This document shows positions 34,049 through 43,054 of a stretch of DNA of 64,000 nucleotides, piece by piece. This stretch comes from Lasiosphaeris hirsuta (lineage: Eukaryota > Ascomycota > Sordariomycetes > Sordariales > Lasiosphaeriaceae). The stretch spans positions 2,852,001-2,916,000 of the forward strand of contig JAUKUA010000002.1 in the NCBI GenBank assembly GCA_030549175.1. Direction: 5' to 3'. How positions within the stretch are numbered: the stretch's first letter is position 1; every line of letters starts with the position of its first letter. The notes beneath the pieces were generated by a model. That model was given only the letters and a program-made list of their open reading frames with translations. It was not told the origin of the DNA and did no database searches. Position numbers and translations under genes: made by a program.

Positions 34049-34391
34049 CTACTTTGCAGTCTTGCGCCGACGTTCCTTGCGCTTTTTGTAGTGCCGCTGC
34101 TGGCGATCGATATCAAGGATTTCTTGCTGCACACGGTTAGGATCAATGATATCATATTTCCGTGCACCTCCACGCCTTACCTGCGAGAGCTCCCGAGGCA
34201 GAGTCAACATGTATTGCCCCATCTCAAACTAGCGTCATGCAATCACATCAGCTTCAGACGACGGTGCCATCCTCCCTCGACTCACGTACGGCTACCGTGT
34301 GAGCTCCCGGCTCTGGGAACAGCTTGTTCAACACGTCATAGAGAGCCTGTTGGTCGTGGTAGCGCAGTGCAATGACCTGTTGGATAGGCAT
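34049..34391 (-). CDS. 75-residue basic protein, three exons
   Basis: Exons 34391-34290, 34228-34181 and 34126-34049 have lengths 102, 48 and 78 bp, all phase 0, and GT-AG introns of 61 and 54 bp (GTACGT...GCTAG; GTAAGG...TGCAG). The product starts MPIQQVIALRYHDQQALYDV, has a middle FEMGQYMLTLPREL, and ends in a basic helix QRHYKKRKERRRKTAK before TAG. Consistent splice phase across three short exons argues that the gene is real even though no single frame is long. The basic tail could bind nucleic acid or act as a nuclear signal. Family not recognised. Confidence 0.7.
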
Positions 34392-35283
34392 TGTCTCAGT
34401 GAGCCTTGGCGAGGCGGTCTGCCGGGGCGTGGGGAGATGAGTAACTGGAAAAGGTAAGATGGTGGTGCTTAGTGCCGTGTTCAGCGCTGTGTGTGCTTGG
34501 CAGTGCGGGTGGCTCTGGCGCCTACAATCAAGTGACTCGGAGGGAGCAGCACCCTAGCTGTGCTGGTGGCGACGGAAAGGTGCAAACCACGGGATATATG
34601 GGGCATAAATACCCATTCTAGGCCCTGGAGCATGGCCTATCAATCCGCTTTCTGTCGCTTTCTTTCGCCCTGCTGCGGCGGTTCCGTGGCTATTGGACGT
34701 GGTGTTACGGCCGAGATGGTATGTATGGTGCCCAAGGTGGCAGCCCAAAGCCCCGACTGCAGCAGCGCTCTCGAATCAAAACTAGGACCAAAACAAACAG
34801 GGCGTACAAGTGTCATGCATTTGATGGACGGCAGTTACAGCGAGGGTAACCCCTCTCGCGAGGCTCCCGGCTTTGAACGGGCCCATTCGGGCGGAGGGGT
34901 CTGCCATGCGCCGATTAGAGGGCGATGCCAACAAAAAGATGTGGGTTGCAAAACGGGAGGGCACGTTGGCAAAACGTTAGCTCCCAGAGGAGGTAGGTAG
35001 TACGTGCATGTTTTAAGGCTTGTGGGCAACCTGTGGGACCATCTGCAAGCTGCACAGCCACGTAACGGGCAGCTAGCCATCCCATTCTCGTGCCAAGAGA
35101 GGATCGGGTGAACCGTGGCAACTGTGACCTGTGCTTTCCGTGCTTCAATTTTGGGACATAACCCCTCATATGCCGCTGCGGCTCAGGAGCATCAACCCCC
35201 GCCCCGGCCCACGGCCCACGCACCAGGGCACAACAAAACAAAGCATCCCATTGAATTTTTACCTTACTCAGCTTATCAAAACC
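34392..35283. other. Divergent intergenic region
   Basis: About 890 bp between the small three-exon gene and the CorA-like gene; both promoters should be here. Frames are short and inconsistent. Confidence 0.5.
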
Positions 35284-37037
35284 ATGGATTGGCCGCTCAA
35301 GGATGCAGAGTTCCCCCAGGAGGATCTCGACACCGTTTATCGCTATCGATCACGGCCGAACAGAGCGGTGTACCGGTGTCCAGACGATGAGGTATATTAC
35401 CACATCAATCCCAACTGCCCCGTCTCCCCCGGCTTCCATCTGCATGCTAAATTGAGCATAGGAGCTCGCAGAATCATCTCTAGAGACCGAAGAGCACCTG
35501 ACAGCTTGGGTTGAAGAGGTCCGTAGCCTGTCTTCTTGTTCTAACAAGATAACCCAGCCCTGAGACTGACGAATCGTAAAAAAAAAAAAGACAACTGGTC
35601 GAATACCTGAAGGCCCTGGACTTGCTGTGCTGTAAGCCATATCATCTCAAGATTCAGCTATCCCCCCTTGGCTCATACTCTGTGACAGTCTCGCAAGCCG
35701 GGCGGATGAAGGACAAGGCCACAATGGAGCGATACTGGAGTACCTGCCCTTCACCAAGACCGGATTTGAAAGACTTATCGCCGCTCTACCTCTTCACGGG
35801 GACACCACGCGAATAATCAATAGATCAGACATTCCATTTTACACAGACATTAACCTACTGGATTGCCCGCGTGGTGCAATTTGTTAGTGCCACTACCTTA
35901 CCTAATTAGCCAACAATTGAGTTTGGTAAAGCAAAGTGCGTGAACTAACGAGCATCTACTTTTCTAGACTATTGCTGCCGCACACCTAGCACCTGGCCCG
36001 GCGACCTCGCTGTCTCAGCTGTCTTCTACCCAGATACGGGCTTCACAGCTGCTGTAGTATTTGGCTGCTCTCATGACATCGCCGAGGAAATTGCCGGCCG
36101 GATAGACAATGCAGAAGACTCGTGGAATCACCCCTTGCTAATAATGGGCATCATTGCGGAAATTGAGAAGGAACGCCATTTCGAACTCGTTAAGAAGAGG
36201 GTATTCAGACTGCTCCAACGTGTCCGTGCTGTTAGCAACTCGGCAAGGATATCATCTACTTCGGAAATGACAAAGGAGAATTACTCTGTCGATCTTTGGA
36301 TCGAAGTGAGCCAGCTGCGAAGCGCTCTCGAGGCTTGGAAAGCACAGCTTATCAAGATGCTTGAACATATCGGCGAGCTGGAGAGAGAGCTCTGGGTCGT
36401 GTCCGAGAATAGACTTGCCGATTCGACCTCTACTCTCACCCCCAACTTGAGACAGCTCATTGCAAAGGAAACTGGAAGGCGGATGCAAAGAAGGCTCAAA
36501 GAGATTCTCTGTGAATACGACCAGAAGATCCGGGAGTGCACCATGGTTATCGACGGAATGGCGCTATCAACCCAGCTGGTATGCCCAACTCTTCCAACCG
36601 TCTTACAGAGGCTTGACAACTAACGGGTTTGCGTTGGGCTTTCAGTCATGGAGCCAGATCGGCTACCAGGATACACAAGCCAATCTCAAAATTGCAATCG
36701 ATTCAAAGAAGATAGCAAGTGATTCAAAGCAGGATTCTAGCCAGATGCGCTCCATCGCCTTCTTGACAATGTTCTTTCTACCGGCTACCTTTATATCTGT
36801 AAGCCCCCAATTCTACCGGAAAGCGGCAACACCCTAGCTAACTCGACACAGTCTTTCTTCTCGACTACCTTTTTCAACTGGAACGCATCAGATACTGAAG
36901 AAATCGTGTCGCCTTATCTTTGGGTTTACCCTGTGGTGACGATAACCATCACTCTGGTCGTTGTGGGGTGCTGGCTGGTTTTTACGAGAAGGCGGCCTCC
37001 CCGAGATCCCGTGTTGGATGAGAAGGATATAGTGTAG
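35284..37037 (+). CDS. CorA-like Mg2+ transporter-type membrane protein
   Basis: Seven exons: 35284-35391, 35462-35518, 35591-35631, 35689-35873, 35968-36578, 36646-36798 and 36852-37037. They join in frame to 446 residues. The N-terminal ~300 residues are soluble, with TGRIPEGPGLAVLLASRADE, LEYLPFTKTGFERLIAALPL and long helices (SQLRSALEAWKAQLIKMLEH). Two membrane helices end the protein: MRSIAFLTMFFLPATFIS / SFFSTTFFNW, then YLWVYPVVTITITLVVVGCW with a basic tail. This is the layout of fungal CorA-like proteins. The GMN signature of true CorA channels is absent, so Mg2+ transport is unproven. Intron 2 has a weak donor (GTCCGT) and ends after a 12-base A run; the other splice sites are canonical or close. 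Confidence 0.82.
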
Positions 37038-37672
37038 ATTCAGAGGGGACGTATTAGGTAAAGATGCCTGAATAAAAGCGTTTGTTGAGTCTTTTAAACT
37101 TCTGTAAAGTGTTCCTCGCAAAGGACATGCTCGCGGATCTACAATCCAAGACTTGCTCGTTTGTTAGCGCAGGGCCTCGAAGCCATAGCTAAAGTGTGGG
37201 GAAAGATAACCTCCTTGGCGTTTTGATGCTGTCAAGATCTGAGTCTTCAAGTCGAGCATGGCTTTAGTATCCCTCTCTGCGGGAGTGTTATACGTGCGAA
37301 AAAAAATCCGTAGCTGGGTTGCTGGGGTGTATTCTAACCCAGAAAACGGTGCTAGGCCCGGAAAGACTAGACAATTGCCACTGTTCGAGACTCGCTCACC
37401 TTGCAGATCTTGGACGTCTGCGGGGTTTGATGCAATCCGGAGGGGTGAGTGGGGGCAGCTTCTGGTTGATTGCTGGCTTTCATGAGCAAAACCGTTGGGG
37501 AGAGAGCTTGACAACTTGCGCGGGGTTGCCGAGGTACATTTGGGGTCACAACTTCAGTTCTTTGTTTTAGGGTAGGCCTCTCATGTTTAAATCAGAGCTA
37601 GCCTGGAGATCTAACACCATTGTCACTTCTTAAAATGAGGTAATAGCTACCGAGAATAACTCCCACAACACC
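37038..37672. other. Intergenic, nothing recognised
   Basis: About 630 bp between two same-strand genes. A minus-strand open frame (37164-37514) lacks protein-like character and is not called. Confidence 0.5.
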
Positions 37673-38431
37673 ATGTTGGACCAAATATCCGCCCCCTGGG
37701 CGACCGTCGTCGAAGCATACAGCCCCCGCAAGATCGAGTTCTTCGGCACCCTGCTGGTCCAACTACTCTTCTTCTGGATCCCCGCCATCGCCTACACCAC
37801 CCTCGAGACCCTCCTCCCAACCTTCTCCTCGCATCACAAACTCCAACCGGCCCCGAAACAGCCGACTTCCGCCGAGATCAAGCACTGCACTCTCATCGTG
37901 CTACGTAACCAAGCCCAATCAATCCTAACCGGCCTCGCCCTCATCGCCCTCGCATCCGCCGCCAACCAACCCTCGCGCTTCCGCATCACCACCACCCTCC
38001 CCTCCTTACCCGAGCTCGCGCGCGACCTCGTGCTCTGCGGCCTCCTCCGCGAGCTTCTCTTCTACCCGGTGCACCGGCTGCTGCACACGCCGCGGCTGTA
38101 CAAGGCGGTGCATAAGGTGCACCACGAGTTCACAGCGCCCGTGGCGCTGGCCGCGCAGTACGCCCACCCGGTCGAGCACCTGCTCGCCAACACGCTGCCG
38201 GTCGCACTGCCGCCGGTGTTACTGGGCGTGCACATCGTCACAATGTGGGTGTTTCTGGCGGCCATGTTGGTCGAGACGGCGACGGTGCATAGTGGATACG
38301 ACTTCCTAAGGGGTGCGGCCAGGAAGCATGATGCGCACCATGAGAGGTTTACCGTGTATTATGGGGCGTTTGGATTTCTGGACTGGGCGTTGGGGACGGA
38401 TGGAAGGGGGAGGAAGAGAAAGGGGGAGTGA
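37673..38431 (+). CDS. Fatty acid hydroxylase / sterol desaturase family protein
   Basis: Single exon, 252 residues. This family uses a di-iron centre held by three His boxes to hydroxylate or desaturate lipids in the ER membrane. Seen: a hydrophobic segment at ~24-44 ([18 protein letters not shown]), a second at ~80-95, then 'PVHRLLH' (HX3H), 'HKVHHEF' (HX2HH), a membrane segment around [18 protein letters not shown], and 'HDAHHERF' (HX2HH). The order and spacing fit the family, and the length is normal to slightly short. It ends in a basic GRGRKRKGE tail. Substrate not predictable; no recognisable sterol-pathway neighbour. Confidence 0.9.
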   Translation: MLDQISAPWATVVEAYSPRKIEFFGTLLVQLLFFWIPAIAYTTLETLLPTFSSHHKLQPAPKQPTSAEIKHCTLIVLRNQAQSILTGLALIALASAANQPSRFRITTTLPSLPELARDLVLCGLLRELLFYPVHRLLHTPRLYKAVHKVHHEFTAPVALAAQYAHPVEHLLANTLPVALPPVLLGVHIVTMWVFLAAMLVETATVHSGYDFLRGAARKHDAHHERFTVYYGAFGFLDWALGTDGRGRKRKGE

Positions 38432-38554
38432 TGACTGATGACAAGGCGTTGATCATGTTTGGGAAGGGGGGTGGGGGCTGAACACGGGTGTCTGACATTG
38501 TATTATGAGAATGTAAAGCATTTGAGCTTGCATGTATTCAATGGCAATGCAAAT

Positions 38555-39874
38555 CTAGCCCGGAACCTTCAAGATATCATCAACATAGACCACTTGGCCT
38601 GTGGCGATGGACCTGTTCGCCGCGATACCAGTCAGGATCGAGGCTGCGCCGTCAATGTGGCTGGCCGCCCGCATGTACTCGTCCGAGACAGGCTCCCCAA
38701 ACAAGTCGTTCAACAAGACACTGTCACCACCACCGTGCGCACCCTTGACTTCATCAATCTCCACTTCCCTTGGCTTCTCAAACAATGGCCGGAGTAGGAT
38801 TGTGCTCTTCTCCAGAGAGCCCTCGAGCGACTGGTCTCCGCCCGAGTTGACGTAGCTGTTTTCCACCACCTCTACCTCGATACGCCCTCCTGTCCCGTTG
38901 AAGTTGACGCGGAAACCCTCCCAAGGGGCGTACGCCGTCAGCGAGTACGTCATGACAGCGCCGTTGCGGTACCGCACGAGGAGGTTCATGGTGTCTTCGA
39001 TGCTTATCCCGTCGCTAAATACGCTCTGGTCGCGGTGGTACGCATCCTCGTGCTCGGCATCGAGATACAACGCCTTGAGGGTGGGCACCTCCTCGCAGTC
39101 GAGGGCAAAGGGATCCTCCTTGGCGACCTCGCTGCCGCGGGTGCGGGTGTAGAACTTGGTGATACCGCGGCTCTCGGCGTTCTCCCTGCCATAGAACTTG
39201 AGATCCCCCTGGGCGTAGACGGAGACAGGTCGGGTCTGCAGCCAGAAGTTGACGAGGTCGAAGTGGTGGGTCGACTTGTGGACGAGCAGGCCGCCGCTGT
39301 TGCGCTTGTCTCGGTGCCAGCGGCGGAAGTAGTCAGCGCCGTGTGACGTGTTGAGAAGCCACTCAAAGTGTACCGACGTGACTTTGCCAATGGCGCCCGA
39401 CCGCAGCAGCTCAAAGACTTTGGTGTTGTGCGGGGCGTAGCGGTAGTTGAAGGTGACGCGTACAGCGTTACCGGTGCGCTCGACGGCCGAGAAGATCTCG
39501 CGGCACCGCGGGGCGTCGATGGTCATAGGCTTTTCCGTCACGACATTGCACCCCAGCTCGAGAGCGCGCACAATGTATTTGTGGTGGGTGCGGTCGATGG
39601 TGGTCACGATGACCTCGTCGGGCTTGGTTGTCGCGATCATGTTATCGAAGTCGGCGGCGAGAAAGGTCGGCACCTTGGCGTGCCCGAGGGCCTCCAAGCG
39701 ATTGTTGGCATAGTCGAGACGGGTTTGGTTGGTGTCGCAAAGACCCACGATGCATGAGGTGGCGTTGTACGTGGTCGCAATGGCGCTGTAGAAGAAGTTG
39801 GATCGCCCGCCGGTGCCGACCATGGCGTAGCGCTTCTTGACGGCGGTCGTCGAGGAAACTGCGTCATCGCCCAT
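38555..39874 (-). CDS. Gfo/Idh/MocA family NAD(P)-dependent oxidoreductase
   Basis: Single exon, 439 residues, ATG at 39874. Family members oxidise sugars, inositols or related polyols with NAD(P). Seen: an N-terminal Rossmann motif YAMVGTGGRSNFFYSAI, the acidic strand end 'VGLCDTNQTRLDYA', 'DEVIVTTIDRTHHKYIV', the family hallmark VVTEKPMTI with the EKP Lys-Pro, and the substrate domain motif GGLLVHKSTHHFDLVNFWL with catalytic-type His and Asp. The C-terminal half has the expected beta-sheet strands (NGAVMTYSLTAYAPWEGFRV). The product is longer than typical bacterial members (~340), as seen in fungal forms. It is divergent from an MFS transporter gene 1.08 kb away, which suggests joint control of uptake and oxidation (inference). 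The specific sugar is unknown. Confidence 0.92.
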   Translation of the reverse strand: MGDDAVSSTTAVKKRYAMVGTGGRSNFFYSAIATTYNATSCIVGLCDTNQTRLDYANNRLEALGHAKVPTFLAADFDNMIATTKPDEVIVTTIDRTHHKYIVRALELGCNVVTEKPMTIDAPRCREIFSAVERTGNAVRVTFNYRYAPHNTKVFELLRSGAIGKVTSVHFEWLLNTSHGADYFRRWHRDKRNSGGLLVHKSTHHFDLVNFWLQTRPVSVYAQGDLKFYGRENAESRGITKFYTRTRGSEVAKEDPFALDCEEVPTLKALYLDAEHEDAYHRDQSVFSDGISIEDTMNLLVRYRNGAVMTYSLTAYAPWEGFRVNFNGTGGRIEVEVVENSYVNSGGDQSLEGSLEKSTILLRPLFEKPREVEIDEVKGAHGGGDSVLLNDLFGEPVSDEYMRAASHIDGAASILTGIAANRSIATGQVVYVDDILKVPG

Positions 39875-40955
39875 CTTTGCTTTTTTTTTTATGGCGTCGC
39901 TAGGGTGAATTCGAAGTCGAGAAAAAAAAAATTGAGCCTTGAGCACAAGTCTGCGAAACAGTCAATATCAACAGATGGGTCAATTGCCCCTTTATGGGTC
40001 TGGCTTGCGTCTCCAAATGTAGCCCAGGGGCTATTGCGGAGAGAAGATCAGTTGGTGTTTGTTCCCGAATGACGATATCGTTGGGCAGAGATAGCAGCAA
40101 CCAATCAACCCATCTCGGCCTCAGATGTCCCCCCAAACCGAGAATTAGGCTAAAAAGGGATAGCTACGGTCTGTCCCGGCCGGGTGGGAAAGAGCGACGG
40201 CGTGTTTCCATTCTCGTGTTCTCCGACAAACGCGGGGAACCTGGATTTCTAGCGGCTTCAAGCTAGGCAAGTAATCTTCAACACTGCGAACTTGCGGGAT
40301 CCGATGCGGAGAGAAAGCGGCAAGTGGGATTTGGCCGTTAGCCGGGGCCCTGAACCTGGGGACCCGGGGGCCTGTCGCGGGGAAGCGGTGACGGGAGCTG
40401 TGCCTCGAGCTTGTCTCCATCCACGACCTCCTGACGTATCACCCAACATGGCGGATTGTATCTCACCCTTGCAGACCTCGAACCTGCCGACTCAGCCTGA
40501 ATTTATCCCCCAATCACCGCCCTTGACCCGTCGAGGTGTTATCTTCTGGCATCGCGGCCTGCACGCTTTTGGCGCGAAGGACGTCATGTCGTCCTGCCAC
40601 GAGGAGGTGCTCCAACAGACTTGACCCGGGAAACCATATCCACCAAGTTTCTCGCCGTCGGCTGCCATGATTCCCATGCTTGGCGCTGATCCTCCCGAGC
40701 GGCGGCCCTTGGGGCCCAGAGCGCGTTGCTCCCGCTCGGCAAAAGTGAAAGCCATGCTGGTATCCAAAGTTGGGGAATTAAACATCTTAGCCGGTTTATA
40801 TCTCTAATCCCGAGACCCGGGCCCAGTCTTTGTGTCCTGCGTCTTGCCTTCTCCACGAATCCCTTCCCTTAGGATCTGGCCAGCTGCGATTGTCATCCTG
40901 CGCCCCAGTTCACGCGGGGTTCCGACAGCTCGGGGGATTCTTTGCACCAGGCGTC
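39875..40955. promoter_or_regulatory. Shared divergent promoter region of oxidoreductase and MFS genes
   Basis: 1.08 kb between two start codons facing away from each other. Both promoters must lie here. GC-rich blocks occur around 40320-40400. I cannot name a specific binding site with confidence, and no gene is convincing within it. Confidence 0.5.
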
Positions 40956-42768
40956 ATGGCTACTCCAGGAAAGGAGCCCGAGCTGAAGCACGTCGGGGAT
41001 GGTGATGAGATCACAGCTGCCCCTGTCCGCCATGCCGCTCCAGCAGGCGTGTTGCGCGACAAAGCCACCGAGTTCCTCGCGGCCCACGCCGCCGGCGACG
41101 CGTCCTCGTTCACGTACGAGGAAGAGAGGGCCGTCCTGCGCCGCATCGACCTGCGCGTTCTGCCCATCCTCCTCGGCGCGTACTTCTTCCAGCAGCTAGA
41201 CAAGAGTTCCCTCAGGTAAGATCCATCCCCCTCCTGATCCTGCATCCATCCCCCGCTCACGCAGAAGCCCAGCTATGTCTCCATCTTCGGCATCAGCCAA
41301 GATGCCAAACTCGTCGGCAAGGAGTACTCCTGGCTGGGCTCCATCCTGTACCTCGCCCAGCTCGTCATGCAGCCCCTGGCGGCCTTCATCCTGGTCAAGC
41401 TGCCGACGGGCAAGGTCATCGCAGGCGCCATCTTCCTGTGGGGCACGTCGCTGGCCCTCATGTCGGCATGCACAGACTTCAAGTCGCTCCTGGGCCTGCG
41501 CTTCGCCCTCGGCTCCTTCGAGGCCATGATTGCTCCCAGCTGCGTCGCCGTGACCCAGATGTGGTGGCGCCGCGGCGAGCAGACTATGCGGACGAGCTAC
41601 TGGAACGCCATGAACGGCGTGACGGCCATTGTCGGGAGTCTGTTTACCTATGGCCTGGGGCACATTGAGAGTGACAAGATGTTCAAGTATCAGATCATCT
41701 TTTTGTTCTGTGGTTTGTTGACAGTCATCTACTCGGTGGCTGTGTTGGTCTTCATGCCCGACTCGCCCATGGAGGCCAAGTACCTCACCGAGCGGGAGAA
41801 GGTGATAGCTGTTGAGAGATTGAGAGCCAACCAGATGGGTGTCGCCTCGAGAGAGTGGCGGTGGGACCATGTCTGGGATACATTCCTGGATCTGAAGACG
41901 TGGTGCTGGTTCATCGCCATCATCGCCATCTCGTAAGCCCCTTTTCCACTTCCTTCCCCAACCCCCATCTAACAACCCCACAGGATCGCAAGCGGCGGCA
42001 TCTCCTCTTTCGGCAGCCTCATCGTTAAGGACTTTGGCTACACTAATTTCGAAGCGATCCTCTTCAACATCCCTTTCGGCGTGATCCAAGTCCTCATCAT
42101 CATCGGCTCAGGCTACCTGGCGACACGCTTCCAGCGAAAGGGGCTCGTGATCGCCGGCGTCAGCGTGCTCCCCTCAGTCGGCACCATCATCATGCTCACG
42201 GTCCCGCGCGTCCCAGGAAACAAGGGCGTGCTGCTCTTCGGCTACTACCTCGTGTCCTGCCTCGCCGCCATCACGCCCCTCATCTACGCGTGGCAGGCCC
42301 AGAACACGGCCGGCGACACCAAGAAGAAGTGCACGTCGGCCGTCGTCTTCATCGGCATGTGCACTGGCAACGTCATCGGTCCGCTGCTCTACTCGATCGA
42401 GGATGCGCCCCTGTACCGGACCGGCTTGATCGCCGATCTGATCATGTTTGTGACGGTTGGTGTGCTGTCGGCGTTAGTCCCCCCCCTTCTAATCTCGTTT
42501 GGGCAACATAGCTCTAACACACCGCAGGCTCATCCCCTTTTATCTCATGTTCCTCAACCGTAGGCATGCCAAGCGCCGTGAGGAGCTCGGCAAGAGCTCT
42601 GTGCTAGTTGACGAGTCGATGCTAGGCAAAAACCAGATGGAGAATAGCAAAGCCGTCGAAATCGAGGGCGGCAGTGTCGGTACCGCAGCCCAGAGAACTC
42701 TGGAGGAGGATAATGCTATGCAAGACATGACGGACTTGAGAAACGAAGACTTTATCTACGTGTATTGA
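40956..42768 (+). CDS. MFS transporter, anion:cation symporter (Dal5/Tna1-like) type
   Basis: Four exons, 40956-41215, 41273-41932, 41984-42472 and 42528-42768, phases consistent, 549 residues. ACS-type MFS permeases bring in organic anions such as allantoate, vitamins or sugar acids with H+. Seen: TM1 start 'RVLPILLGAYFFQQLDKSSL', 'YVSIFGISQDAKLVGKEYSW', an MFS motif region around 'LVKLPTGKVIAGAIFLWG', 'FEAMIAPSCVAVTQMWWRR' (characteristic of this subfamily), the central loop with MPDSPMEAKYLTEREKVIAV, 'SFGSLIVKDFGYTNFEAIL' and 'YAWQAQNTAGDTKKK'. About 12 membrane helices and a hydrophilic C-tail. Plasma membrane expected. The Gfo/Idh/MocA gene next door suggests a sugar-derived substrate (inference). 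Confidence 0.93.
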
Positions 42769-43054
42769 CACATGCAGATAGGGATATGTTCCAGACATCC
42801 TGAATGCAATGGATTTAACGTCAAAGGAGTATTGTTAAACTCCATACTAATTTCTGCCGTTTGTGTGGCAACGAGTGACAAAGGAAAAAAATAGTAGGAC
42901 AAAATTCTGTTGCCGGGTAAGGGTGTGTCATCACTCGTCAATTGTACAGTCTTCTCTCACACCATCATCAACACAAATCCATCAACACCTTACCTGCTGT
43001 TCCAAGCATTATGCCCTCCACCGCCAATGGCTCCATTCTTACTGTTCATCTTGC

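Noticed and set aside
35578..35590. A12 run as a frameshift in the CorA-like gene
   Set aside because: Placing the run at the end of an intron (35519-35590) restores one continuous frame over seven exons, so no frameshift is needed.
37164..37514. 116-residue minus-strand frame between the CorA-like and hydroxylase genes
   Set aside because: No domain, no splice partner and no conserved-looking segment.
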